Shown piece after piece: positions 8,561 through 16,680 of a stretch of DNA of 39,199 nt; positions within the stretch are counted from its first letter, which is position 1; each line of letters begins with the position of its first letter. A model generated the notes under the pieces. It made no database searches. It saw nothing but the letters and a program-made list of their open reading frames with translations, and was not told where the DNA came from. This DNA comes from Caldilineales bacterium (GTDB taxonomy: Bacteria > Chloroflexota > Anaerolineae > JAAEKA01), in the NCBI GenBank assembly GCA_025055015.1, contig JANWYQ010000031.1, positions 1 through 39,199 of the forward strand, given 5' to 3'. Made by a program: the position numbers and the translations under genes.

Positions 8561-9492
8561 TGGACGACATTCTCAGCGTTGCGGCCTTGGTCGGCATCCT
8601 AACCTCCGCCGTGCGCCTGGCCACCCCCTATCTCTACGCTGCCATCGGCGAGGCCTTTGGGCAGCTCTCAGGCGTGGTCAACCTGGGCGTGGACGGCATC
8701 ATGCTGGTGGGCGCGTTCATGGCCATCTTCGTGGCCCTCGGCACGGGCAGCCTGTGGCTGGGCGTCCTGGTGGCCATTGTCGCCGGCCTCTTGATGGGGC
8801 TGCTGATGTCGGTGATCAGCGTCACCCTGAAAGCTGAGCAGGGCATCAGCGGCATCGGCCTGTACATGTTTGGCCTGGGCCTCTCGTCCCTGCTCTTCAA
8901 GGTCCTCTTCGGCACGGTGAAGACCATCGTCGGCTTCCAGCCGGTGAAGATTCCCATCCTCGGCGACATCCCCATCATCGGCCCGGTGCTCTTCCAGCAA
9001 AGCGTGCTGGTGTACGGCGCGTTCCTGCTAGTGCCCCTGGCCTGGTGGATCCTCGAGAAGACCACCTGGGGCTTGCGTATCAAGGCGGTGGGTCAGAACC
9101 CGGCTGCTGCCGACTCGCTGGGCGTGAACGTGAACCGCGTGCGCTACGCTAGCGTCTGCCTCGGCTCGGCGCTGGCCGGCCTGGCGGGCGCGTCCCTCTC
9201 CTTGGCGATGGTCAACCTCTTCCAGGAGAACCTCACCGCCGGCATGGGCTTCATCGCCGTGGCCTTGGTCTACTTCGGCAGCTGGCGGCCCGCGGGCATC
9301 CTGTTCGGCGCCCTGCTCTTCAGCACCGTCAACGCGCTGCAGCTCTGGATGCAGGTGCTGGGCGTGAAGATCCCGGCCGACGCCGCCGTGATGCTGCCTT
9401 ACCTGCTGACCATCGTCGTGCTTGCCCTCACCGTGAGTCGCGTGCGCGGGCCGGCGGCCCTCAACCGGCCCTTCGAGCGCGGCGAAGCGTAA
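8560..9492 (+). CDS. BMP-type ABC transporter permease 2 (NupQ/YufQ-like)
   Basis: 310-residue, highly hydrophobic BPD_transp_2 family permease. The segment GEAFGQLSGVVNLGVDGIML is typical of this subfamily's first loop. Its ATG overlaps the previous stop codon (TGATG), giving translational coupling and a heterodimeric membrane channel with permease 1. Family members move nucleosides, purine nucleobases or related compounds. Confidence 0.9.
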   Translation: MDDILSVAALVGILTSAVRLATPYLYAAIGEAFGQLSGVVNLGVDGIMLVGAFMAIFVALGTGSLWLGVLVAIVAGLLMGLLMSVISVTLKAEQGISGIGLYMFGLGLSSLLFKVLFGTVKTIVGFQPVKIPILGDIPIIGPVLFQQSVLVYGAFLLVPLAWWILEKTTWGLRIKAVGQNPAAADSLGVNVNRVRYASVCLGSALAGLAGASLSLAMVNLFQENLTAGMGFIAVALVYFGSWRPAGILFGALLFSTVNALQLWMQVLGVKIPADAAVMLPYLLTIVVLALTVSRVRGPAALNRPFERGEA

Positions 9493-9525
9493 CCCCTATC
9501 CCCATTCCCGCAAGGAGGAAACCGT

Positions 9526-10524
9526 ATGAAACCCCGTGTCCTGTTCGTTGCCCTGGCGATCTTGAGCGTCCTCGTGGCCGCCTGTGCGGGGCCGGCGCCT
9601 CAAGCCAGCCAACCGGCCAAGCCGCTGCGCGTGGCCGTCATCATGCCCAGCGCCACCACGGACTACGCCTTCAGCCAGTCCATGTGGAGCGCTCTGAAGA
9701 AGGTCCAGGAGGAGATGGGCGGCGAGTCCAAGATGGAGCTCAAGTACTCCGAGAACATGTTCAAGGTGCCGGACGCCGCGGCGGCCATCCGCGACTACGC
9801 GAGCCAAGGGTTCGACATCGTCATCGCCCACGGCTCGCAGTACGTCGCTTCCGCCGGCGAGATCGCCAAGGACTTCCCCAACGTCACCTTCGTGTGGGGA
9901 ACGGACGTCAAAACCTTCGACCTGCCCAACGTCTACGCCTACACCCCGGCCGCGGAGGAGGGTGGCTATGTCCAGGGCGTGATGGCGGCCATGATGACCA
10001 AGAACGGCCTGATCGGCATCACCGGCCCCGTGGAGGTGGGCGACGCCAAGGCCTATGTCAACGGCTTCGAGCAGGGCGTCAAGGCGGTCAACCCCAACAT
10101 CAAGATCAACAAGACCTGGACCGGCTCCTTCTCCGACGTGGCCCTGATGACGGAGGCGGCCAAGACCCACATCGCGGCTGGCGCCGACGTCCTGACCGGC
10201 TCGTCGCAGTCGGCCGTGGGGTCCATCAACGCAGCCAAGGAGAAGGGCGATGTGCTCTGGTTCGGCCTGCAGTCCGACCAGGCGCCGCTGGCGCCCAAGA
10301 ACGTGGTCTCCTGCGTGGTCTACGACTGGGCGCCCATGCTCAAAGAGGTCATCGCAGCGCGGCAGGCCGGCCAGCCGGGCGGCAAGGTTTTCGTCCTCCG
10401 TCTGAAGGACGGCGGCCTCAAGGTGGTCATGAACCCTGAGGTGGCCGTCCCCGCCGAGGTGAAGAAGGCGGCCGAGGAGGCCGTCGAGGGGATCCAGAAC
10501 GGCACCATCAAGGTTACCCCATAG
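9526..10524 (+). CDS. BMP-family substrate-binding lipoprotein of the ABC transporter
   Basis: 332 residues. A lipoprotein signal peptide ends in the lipobox LVAAC with Cys20 as the acylated residue, anchoring the protein on the outer face of the membrane. The mature part is a BMP/PnrA-like periplasmic-binding fold that delivers substrate to the two permeases. Characterised relatives bind nucleosides or purine-like ligands, but specificity cannot be read here. A strong AAGGAGGAAACC precedes the ATG. Confidence 0.9.
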   Translation: MKPRVLFVALAILSVLVAACAGPAPQASQPAKPLRVAVIMPSATTDYAFSQSMWSALKKVQEEMGGESKMELKYSENMFKVPDAAAAIRDYASQGFDIVIAHGSQYVASAGEIAKDFPNVTFVWGTDVKTFDLPNVYAYTPAAEEGGYVQGVMAAMMTKNGLIGITGPVEVGDAKAYVNGFEQGVKAVNPNIKINKTWTGSFSDVALMTEAAKTHIAAGADVLTGSSQSAVGSINAAKEKGDVLWFGLQSDQAPLAPKNVVSCVVYDWAPMLKEVIAARQAGQPGGKVFVLRLKDGGLKVVMNPEVAVPAEVKKAAEEAVEGIQNGTIKVTP

Positions 10525-10547
10525 CGTCATCCCAGCGCGTTCCTTGC

Positions 10548-10585
10548 ACGGCCTGACAGGTCTCCGCCAAGGCCTGTCAGGCCGT
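10548..10585. repeat. 13-bp perfect palindrome between the lipoprotein and ATPase genes
   Basis: ACGGCCTGACAGG at 10548-10560 pairs perfectly with 10573-10585 around a 12-nt loop. No T tract follows, so it may stabilise the upstream lipoprotein mRNA or be a dispersed CCTGACAGG-type palindrome of this genome. Confidence 0.65.
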
Positions 10586-10607
10586 CAGCCAGGCCTAGGA
10601 GAGAGAC

Positions 10608-12236
10608 ATGGCGATCCCGAAGCCCCGAAACAACAGCGGCGCTGACGCAACAGCGCAGCGGCGCATCCAGCGCATCGAGATGTGCGACATCGTCAAGCGC
10701 TTTCCCGGCGTGCTGGCCAACGACCGGGTCTGCTTCGACGTCAAGGCCGGCGAGGTGCATGCCCTGTTGGGAGAAAACGGCGCGGGGAAGAGCACCCTCA
10801 TGCGCCAGCTCTTCGGCCTGTACAAGCCCGACGAGGGCGAGATCCTGATTGACGGCCAGCGGGTGGAGTTCAACTCCCCCGCCGACGCCATCCGCGCCGG
10901 CATCGGTATGATCCACCAGCACTTCATGCTGGTGCCCACGCTGACGGTGACGCAGAACGTGGCCCTGGGCCTGAAGTCCTCGCGGGAGCCGTTGACCGAC
11001 CTGGACGTCGTGGCCAAGCGGGTGCGCCAGCTTTCCGAGGAGTACGGCCTGAAGGTGGACCCGGACGCCTACATCTGGCAGCTCTCCGTGGGCGAACAGC
11101 AGCGGGTGGAGATCCTCAAGGCGCTCTACCGCAACGCCAGCATGATCATCCTGGACGAGCCTACGGCGGTGCTGACGCCCCAGGAGGTGAAGGACCTCTT
11201 CGCTACCTTGCGGCGCATGGTGCAGGAAGGGCATGGCCTGGTCTTCATCTCCCACAAGCTGTACGAGGTCTTGGCCATCAGCGATCGCGTGACAGTGCTG
11301 CGGGACGGCCGGGTCATCGGTACTCGGGAGACCAAGGACGTGACGCGCGACGAGCTGGCCAGGATGATGGTGGGCCGCGAGGTCAAGCGGCTGAGGGCGC
11401 AGCCCCAGCAGGCTGGGGAGCCGCTGCTGCAGATCCGCGCGCTGCGCGCCATGGGCGACCGCGGCACCGAGGCGCTGAGGGGCATTGACCTGGAGGTGCG
11501 CTCCGGCGAGATCGTGGGCATCGCCGGGGTGTCGGGCAACGGGCAGCGGGAGCTGGCGGAGTGCCTGGGCGGCCTCCGCAAGGCCACCGCCGGCACCATC
11601 CTCGTGGCCGGCAAGGACCTGACCCACGCGTCGGTGCAGCAACGCTTGCAGGCAGGGCTGGCCTACATCCCGGAGGAGCGCATGCGTGACGGCGCTATCA
11701 AGGAGTTCTCGGTGCTGGAGAACATGTTCCTGTTGGACCATGCCTCGCCCAAGTACACCCACGGCATCTTCCTCGACTTTCGCCGCATGCGGGAGCACGC
11801 TGCAGCGCTGGTCAAGGAGTACACCGTGAAGACGCCCAGCCTGGAGACGCCCATCAAGAACCTGTCGGGCGGCAACATCCAGAAGACCATCATGGCGCGC
11901 GAGCTCTCGCGCGAGCCGCGCGTCCTGGTGGCGGCGCAGCCCTCGCGCGGCATTGACATCGGCGCCACGGAGTACATCCACCAGCGCCTGTTGGAGCAGC
12001 GCGCGTCCGGCCAGGCCATCCTGCTCATCTCCGAGGACCTGGACGAGGTGCAAGCCTTGTCCGACCGCATTGCGGTGATGTACGAGGGCCGGATCGTCGG
12101 CATCGTGGGCCGCGGCCAGGCTACTGCCGAGCAGCTTGGCCTCATGATGGCCGGGGTGCCGATGGAGGAGGCCATGGGCGCTGCGCCGACGGCGCCCACG
12201 GCAGAGCAGCCTATCGAGGTATCCTCCGTGGTGTAG
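10608..12236 (+). CDS. ABC transporter ATP-binding protein with two ABC domains (NupO/YufO-like)
   Basis: 542 residues with two fused nucleotide-binding domains, as in RbsA/YufO. Domain 1: Walker A GENGAGKST at 55-63, signature LSVGEQQRV, Walker B MIILDEP, and the H-loop segment VFISHKL. Domain 2 begins near residue 265. Its Walker A is degenerate (GVSGNGQREL, lacking GKS), while the signature LSGGNIQK is kept and the Walker B region reads VLVAAQPSRGIDIGA. A degenerate second site is normal for this subfamily. It energises the two upstream permeases. Gene order is permease, permease, binding protein, ATPase. Confidence 0.93.
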   Translation: MAIPKPRNNSGADATAQRRIQRIEMCDIVKRFPGVLANDRVCFDVKAGEVHALLGENGAGKSTLMRQLFGLYKPDEGEILIDGQRVEFNSPADAIRAGIGMIHQHFMLVPTLTVTQNVALGLKSSREPLTDLDVVAKRVRQLSEEYGLKVDPDAYIWQLSVGEQQRVEILKALYRNASMIILDEPTAVLTPQEVKDLFATLRRMVQEGHGLVFISHKLYEVLAISDRVTVLRDGRVIGTRETKDVTRDELARMMVGREVKRLRAQPQQAGEPLLQIRALRAMGDRGTEALRGIDLEVRSGEIVGIAGVSGNGQRELAECLGGLRKATAGTILVAGKDLTHASVQQRLQAGLAYIPEERMRDGAIKEFSVLENMFLLDHASPKYTHGIFLDFRRMREHAAALVKEYTVKTPSLETPIKNLSGGNIQKTIMARELSREPRVLVAAQPSRGIDIGATEYIHQRLLEQRASGQAILLISEDLDEVQALSDRIAVMYEGRIVGIVGRGQATAEQLGLMMAGVPMEEAMGAAPTAPTAEQPIEVSSVV

Positions 12237-12242
12237 CCGGGG

Positions 12243-12261
12243 CTCGACGGCCGGCGTCGAG
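12243..12261 (+). terminator. GC-rich hairpin after the transporter operon
   Basis: CTCGACG at 12243-12249 and CGTCGAG at 12255-12261 form a 7-bp stem just after the ATPase stop codon. A T-run occurs only about 18 nt later (12279-12283), so intrinsic termination is possible but weakly supported. Confidence 0.35.
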
Positions 12262-12281
12262 ACAAGGAGGTCCCGCCCTTT

Positions 12282-12309
12282 TTGACACCGGCCGAATTCA
12301 GGTTATAAT
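12282..12309 (+). promoter_or_regulatory. Consensus promoter of the tRNA-Leu gene
   Basis: TTGACA at 12282-12287 and TATAAT at 12304-12309 are separated by 16 bp. Both hexamers match the sigma-70 consensus exactly, and the tRNA begins 14 bp after the -10 box, as expected for a strong stable-RNA promoter. Confidence 0.85.
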
Positions 12310-12323
12310 GCGCGCAGTGGTAC

Positions 12324-12406
12324 GCCCCCGTGGTGGAATTGGCATACACGGCAGGTTGAGGGCCTGTGCCCTAGCGGGCGTGTCCGTTCGAGTCGGACCG
12401 GGGGCA
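12324..12406 (+). tRNA. tRNA-Leu (anticodon GAG)
   Basis: An 83-nt class II tRNA. The acceptor stem GCCCCCG (12324-12330) pairs with CGGGGGC (12399-12405), discriminator A at 12406. The anticodon stem GCAGG/CCTGT encloses loop TTGAGGG with anticodon GAG at 12358-12360. The long variable arm GCCC-TAGC-GGGC is typical of leucine tRNAs. The T arm is GTCCG-TTCGAGT-CGGAC. The CCA end is not encoded (ACCT follows). Confidence 0.95.
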
Positions 12407-12420
12407 CCTGGGTAGACAAG

Positions 12421-12458
12421 CGAGAAAGGTCGGCTGAGGCCTTTCTCGTTTTCTTTTT
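12421..12458 (+). terminator. Intrinsic terminator of the tRNA-Leu gene
   Basis: CGAGAAAGG (12421-12429) pairs perfectly with CCTTTCTCG (12440-12448) and is followed directly by the T-rich run TTTTCTTTTT (12449-12458). Confidence 0.9.
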
Positions 12459-12533
12459 GTGGCCGACGAGCTTGGAGCTGGATCGCGGCGCTGCCGCTGC
12501 AGCCCAGCCTCGCGGTCCCTCTGGACAGCACCG

Positions 12534-13793
12534 ATGACCGCTCGACGACAGCAGGTCCCCTGGCTGTTGGCCCTGGCGCTGCTGCTGGCGCTGACGGCCG
12601 CGCCCACGGCGCGCGCCGGCCGCGCAGCCGCCGCCGGCCGACCGCTGCTGCACGCCCTCCTCTGGCGCGCGGAGCTGGGCGACCTACCCCTGGGTCCGGG
12701 CACGCCGGCCTTGTGGGCCTTGGCCCGCTCCACCGGCGATCTGGCGTCGCCCTCGCCGTCACCCCGGGCAACGACCAGGCGCCTGCAGATCCGCCAGGCG
12801 CTTGAGCAGGCGGACCAGCGGCTGACCGCGCTGGGCTATCGGCCGCGGCTGGCCGGCATCGCTGCCGGCACGCGCGGCCGCTACGCCGAGGCCCAGGCGC
12901 ACCTGGAGGCCGCCCATCGCAGCCGCCCCAGGGACATCTTCGCCCTGGTGGCCTTGGGCAACGTGTTGGACGCTCAGGGGGATCGGGCAGCCGCGGTGGC
13001 GGCCTGGCGCTCGGTGTCCGCGCTGCGGCCTCTGGCGGCGCAGCTCCACCGCTGGGGCGCACAGCTGGCCCAGGCCGGCGCGCGCTCGCGCGCCGAGGCT
13101 GCGCTGGCCCTCGCCGTGGCCGTGGACCCTGCCTTTGGCGATGGCTACTACGCGCTGGGCGGCTTCTACTGGGGTCTGGACGGCGCCAGGGCGGCGGAGA
13201 TGTACCGAGCCGCGCTGGCCGCAGGTGGCCTCACCCCCTACCAGGAGCGCATGGCGCAGGCCAAGCTGGCCCTGCTGGAGGACCGCCCGGCCGACGCCAT
13301 CGCTCCCCTGGAGGAGGCCAGCCAGCTTCGCCCCGAGGACCCGGAGGCGGTGGAGTTCCTGGGCAGCGCACTGCGCCGCCTGGGTCGCAGCGACGAGGCC
13401 ATCGCCTTTTTCGCCCGCGCAGCGCAGCTCAACCCCGCCTCGCCCTGGCCGCTGGTGCAGCTCGGCCAGGTACACCTGCAGCTAGGCAACTACCCAGAGG
13501 CGATCACGGCTCTCCGTCAAGCCCTGGCGCGGCGCACCGACTTGCCCCTGGCCTTCGATCTCTTGGCCCGCGCCTACCTGGCCGAGGGCCAGGCCCAGCA
13601 GGCGGCGGCCGCCTGGCGCCAGGCCATTGCCCTGCGTCCGGACACCGCCGCCTACTTCGTGGGGCTGGGGGACGCGCTTCGGGCGGCCGGCAACCCTGCC
13701 GAGGCCGTCGCCGCCTACGAGGCTGCCCTGCGCCTGGACCCCGACAACCTCCAGGCCGTGCGCGGGCTGCGCGCGGCCGCGGGCCAGCCGTGA
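12534..13793 (+). CDS. Exported tetratricopeptide-repeat protein
   Basis: 419 residues from ATG 12534 (MTARRQQ). A Sec signal-like segment (VPWLLALALLLALTAAPTARA, residues 8-28) is followed by an Ala-rich helical protein with TPR motifs. Examples are RYAEAQAHLEAAHRSRPRD, PEAVEFLGSALRRLGRSDEA and NPAEAVAAYEAALRLDPDN, giving roughly seven or eight units across residues 85-415. TPR proteins scaffold other proteins; no enzymatic motif is present. An in-frame GTG at 12459 lies right at the tRNA terminator and is an unlikely start. Function unknown; export suggests an envelope role, possibly with the adjacent surface protein. Confidence 0.8.
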   Translation: MTARRQQVPWLLALALLLALTAAPTARAGRAAAAGRPLLHALLWRAELGDLPLGPGTPALWALARSTGDLASPSPSPRATTRRLQIRQALEQADQRLTALGYRPRLAGIAAGTRGRYAEAQAHLEAAHRSRPRDIFALVALGNVLDAQGDRAAAVAAWRSVSALRPLAAQLHRWGAQLAQAGARSRAEAALALAVAVDPAFGDGYYALGGFYWGLDGARAAEMYRAALAAGGLTPYQERMAQAKLALLEDRPADAIAPLEEASQLRPEDPEAVEFLGSALRRLGRSDEAIAFFARAAQLNPASPWPLVQLGQVHLQLGNYPEAITALRQALARRTDLPLAFDLLARAYLAEGQAQQAAAAWRQAIALRPDTAAYFVGLGDALRAAGNPAEAVAAYEAALRLDPDNLQAVRGLRAAAGQP

Positions 13794-13830
13794 CTCCGGC
13801 TGCGGCGTCGCTTGCCGTTTCTCCCCCAAC

Positions 13831-13873
13831 AAAAAAGCGCCTGCCCTCCCTAGCCATCGGGGAGAGCAGGCGC
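13831..13873 (-). terminator. Intrinsic terminator of the repeat-rich surface protein gene
   Basis: GCGCCTGC (13837-13844) pairs with GCAGGCGC (13866-13873), with further CTCC/GGAG pairing inside. The AAAAAA at 13831-13836 becomes a U tract on the minus-strand transcript. It may also limit read-through from the TPR gene. Confidence 0.75.
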
Positions 13874-13891
13874 AACCCGGCCAGATGAGGC

Positions 13892-16378
13892 TCAGAACTG
13901 CTCCGCCAGCCGCATGATCAGCGGCAGGTAGAACCGCTGCAGCGGCACGGGCGTAGCCGTAGGCGTGGGCGACGGCGTGGCCGTGGGGGTCGGCGTGGGC
14001 GTGCGAGTAGCCGTGGGTGTGGAGGTAGCCGTGGGCGTGGGGGTCGGCGTGTCGGTCGGCGTGGCCGTGGGCGTAGCCGTCGGCGTCGAGGTGGGCGTGG
14101 GCGTGCGGGTGGCGGTGGGTGTCGGCGTGGGCGTGGAGCGGATCTCGCCGAAGTCCACCTGCACCTTGACCCCCAGCCGCGGCACGGTGACCGTGCGCTC
14201 GTTGGGCGTGGTGCTGGTCCAACCCTCCGGCTGCACCTGGGAGACGGTGTAGGTGCCCGGCGTGCGGATCAGGAAGGCGTACCAGCCGCAGCAGCCGCTG
14301 GTGGTGGAGCGGCCGCCGCTCAGGTTCACCGTCACACCGCCGATGCCCGTCTCGCCCAGCCAGGGCTGGTAGACCCCATCCCCGTTGCGGTCGTCGAACA
14401 CCCACCCGCCGATCTCCGACTGCGGCGGTCCGATCTCGAAGCTGACGCTGTCCGTCAGGTTGAAGGTGAAGCCGTTCGCGTCCTGGGCGCCGGTTACCTG
14501 GGCCGTGTTGGTGGAGCTGGTGCAGGCGGTGGTCGGCGTGAAGGTCAGGTTGACGGTCACGCTCTGGCCAGGCGCTAGGGGCCCGGTGGCCGTGGTCAGG
14601 TCGAACCAGGTCAGGGAGGGCGACAGGCTGTCGGGCGGGATGCTGGCGCTGACGAACTGCATGCAGGTGGGATTGAAGGTGTCCTGCAGCGGCAGGCGGG
14701 TAATGGTGGTGCTGCCGATGTTGCGGATCTCCACGGCAAAGGTGGCCGGTTGGCCGCTGATCACCGCGTTGTCGGCCGGGTAGGGCCCGGTCAGTCGCTT
14801 GTCCAGGCTCAGGTTGGCTGCGAGCACGCGGGCCGTGGCCTGGGCCGAGGTGGACACGCCCCGGGCTGGCGCGCTGGCGGTCCAGGTGACGACGTTGTCG
14901 GTGCTCTGGTTGAGGGTGGTGGTGCGGGTGATGAACACCGTGCCGCCGGGGCCCAGCGGGTAGGAGAGGCCGGCGGCGATGGTGCCCAGCCGGTTGTCCA
15001 CCACCGTGTGCTGGGTTAGCGTCACTGTGCCGGTGTTGCGGACGCGGAAGCAGTAGGTCACCCGGTCGCCCGCCTTGATGGCTAGGGTGTTGCCGGCGGC
15101 GCAGGTGTTGGGATCGGTGCCTACCGTCTTGGTCACCACGATGGACGCCACCTCCACCAGGGCAGAGTCGCTGTCGGTCACCGACAGGCCCAGGGCCGGC
15201 ACGCGGGCCGTCCACGTCATCGCGTTGGCCGTGGTGCTGGTCAACACGGCGGACTTGGTGATGAAGGTGCTGGCTCCCGGCAGCAGGTTGCGGGCCAGGC
15301 CGCTGGCAATAACGCCCAGCCGGTTGTCCACCACGTCGTGCAAGGGCAGGGCCACGCTGCCGGTGTTGGTGGCCCGGTAGCAGTACACCACCCGCGTGCC
15401 CGCCGCCACGTAGAGCGGGTCGCTGGTGCCGCAAGCCAGCGGGTTGGTGCCGGCCGTCTTCTGGACCTGCAGCGACGCCACCTCCACCCGGGCCGTGTCG
15501 CTGTCCTGCACCGTCACGTCCCAGTCGGGCAGGGTGGCGGTCCAGGTGGCGACGTTGGTGACAGCCGTGTCCACGGTGGTGGCCACGGTGATGAACGCGC
15601 TGGCGCCGGGCGTCAAGGTGTACGGATAGCTGGCCAGGATGACGCCCAGCTCGCTGTCCACCAGGTCGTGCAGCGGCAGGTCCACGCTGCCCGTGTTGGT
15701 GACCTGGTAGCAGTAGACCACCTCGCTGCCGGCGACCACGCTGACCGCGTCGGTGGCCGCGCAGGTCAGCCGGCTGGTGCCCACGGTCTTGGTCAGCTCC
15801 AGGTTGGCGACGTGGACGGTGGCCGTGTCGCTGGCCAACACCGGCGGGGTCAGCCCGCCGGTGCCTGCCGTCCACACGGCCAGGTTGGCCACGCTTTGGG
15901 TGACCACGGCGGTGGCGGTGAGGGTGGCTGTGCCGCCGGGCGGCAGGGGATAGGCTAGGTTCAAGGCGATGGTGCCCAGCTGGCTGTCGAACAGGCTGTG
16001 GCGGGTCAGGGTGACCGAGCCGGTGTTGCGCACCTGGTAACAGTACACCACCTCGGTGCCGGGAGCGACCACGAGGGTGTCGTCGGACCCGCAGACCAGC
16101 GGGTCCAGGCCCACGGTCTTGGTGAGCACGATGGCTGCAGCCAGGGGACGGGCAAGAGGAGCGGCCTTAGCGCCGGGCTGGATGGAGCCGATGGCCTTGG
16201 GCGGCGGCAGCCGGGCCGGCTGCTGGGCCTCGGGCGCAGCCTTGGCGAGGCCTATGGGCCCGGCCACGCCGCCGGCGCCGGGCTGGGCCGCCAGGGCCAC
16301 CGCCCCGGCCGTGAGCACCAGGCCCAGCCCAAGGGCGAGCGCTAGGGCCAGGAGCTGTGTCTTTCGTGCGGTAGACAT
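13892..16378 (-). CDS. Large secreted surface protein: four 110-residue repeats, DUF11-like and SdrD-B-like domains, Thr-Pro stalk
   Basis: 828 residues. A Sec signal peptide (residues 1-31, [20 protein letters not shown]) is followed by four tandem repeats of exactly 110 residues beginning near 85, 195, 305 and 415. Each has KT(V/A)G...C..., VYC(Y/F)...NTG and VD(N/S)xLG motifs, and a Cys pair 17 residues apart (96/113, 206/223, 316/333, 426/443), probably a disulfide. A DUF11-like domain (about 525-650) follows, then an SdrD-B-like domain starting [19 protein letters not shown] Thr-Pro stalk (about 745-810) precedes the tail [16 protein letters not shown]. There is no LPXTG signal. AGGAGG lies just before the ATG on the minus strand. 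Likely a cell-surface or adhesion protein; anchoring mode unknown. Confidence 0.85.
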   Translation of the reverse strand: MSTARKTQLLALALALGLGLVLTAGAVALAAQPGAGGVAGPIGLAKAAPEAQQPARLPPPKAIGSIQPGAKAAPLARPLAAAIVLTKTVGLDPLVCGSDDTLVVAPGTEVVYCYQVRNTGSVTLTRHSLFDSQLGTIALNLAYPLPPGGTATLTATAVVTQSVANLAVWTAGTGGLTPPVLASDTATVHVANLELTKTVGTSRLTCAATDAVSVVAGSEVVYCYQVTNTGSVDLPLHDLVDSELGVILASYPYTLTPGASAFITVATTVDTAVTNVATWTATLPDWDVTVQDSDTARVEVASLQVQKTAGTNPLACGTSDPLYVAAGTRVVYCYRATNTGSVALPLHDVVDNRLGVIASGLARNLLPGASTFITKSAVLTSTTANAMTWTARVPALGLSVTDSDSALVEVASIVVTKTVGTDPNTCAAGNTLAIKAGDRVTYCFRVRNTGTVTLTQHTVVDNRLGTIAAGLSYPLGPGGTVFITRTTTLNQSTDNVVTWTASAPARGVSTSAQATARVLAANLSLDKRLTGPYPADNAVISGQPATFAVEIRNIGSTTITRLPLQDTFNPTCMQFVSASIPPDSLSPSLTWFDLTTATGPLAPGQSVTVNLTFTPTTACTSSTNTAQVTGAQDANGFTFNLTDSVSFEIGPPQSEIGGWVFDDRNGDGVYQPWLGETGIGGVTVNLSGGRSTTSGCCGWYAFLIRTPGTYTVSQVQPEGWTSTTPNERTVTVPRLGVKVQVDFGEIRSTPTPTPTATRTPTPTSTPTATPTATPTDTPTPTPTATSTPTATRTPTPTPTATPSPTPTATPVPLQRFYLPLIMRLAEQF
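13949..14146 (-). repeat. Low-complexity DNA encoding the Thr-Pro stalk
   Basis: A run of GGCGTG/GGGCGT-like 6-bp units (plus-strand reading) encodes TPT, TAT and TPTPT tripeptides on the minus strand. The number of units is likely to vary between strains by slippage, changing stalk length without shifting frame. Confidence 0.7.
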
Positions 16379-16680
16379 CTTCGTTCCTCCTCGACGATGA
16401 TCGTTCTCTTTTGCGTCAAGAGCAATGAGGCGTAGCTTAGGGCAGGCCCTGAGCTCGTCCGAGGTCCCGTGGCGGGCTTCGACAAGCTCAGCCGCTAGTA
16501 GGGCCTCGACAGGTCACCGGCCGCGAAGCCTTGACAAGGCCAGCATAGCTCAGTCGCATGAAAAGGAGATGAAAAACAGGCCGGCATTTCCTTACATTTT
16601 TTGCACGCAAGCCACAACGTGTCCCCGCACGGGCCTCCGGCTTGGCGCTCCTTTCTTTGGCGTGGTAAAATCTCTGCGCT
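16379..16680. other. 302-bp divergent intergenic region with imperfect inverted repeat and a possible promoter
   Basis: No gene seen. CTGAGCTCGTCCGAG (16449-16463) is an imperfect inverted copy of CTTCGACAAGCTCAG (16477-16491), a common dispersed hairpin type. For the plus-strand glycan operon, TTGGCG (16642-16647) and TAAAAT (16666-16671) at 18-bp spacing lie just before ATG 16681. That would give a nearly leaderless transcript. The minus-strand gene has a clear AGGAGG but no convincing promoter. Confidence 0.45.

Noticed and set aside
10548-10585. Second binding site of the GntR regulator
   Set aside because: It shares CTGACA/TGTCAG half-sites with the 241-258 palindrome, but the half-sites are set in separate stem arms with different spacing and flanks, and it is not near a promoter.
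13965-14252. Plus-strand Val/Gly-rich small protein
   Set aside because: It is the antisense reading of the Thr-Pro codon run; composition is purely GVGV-type and no ribosome site is present.
13482-15875. Long minus-strand open frame (about 797 codons) overlapping the surface-protein gene
   Set aside because: It is an out-of-frame reading of the repeat-rich gene with Gly/Arg/Ala/His-rich composition, no domains, and it conflicts with the frame that has a signal peptide, ribosome site and clear repeats.
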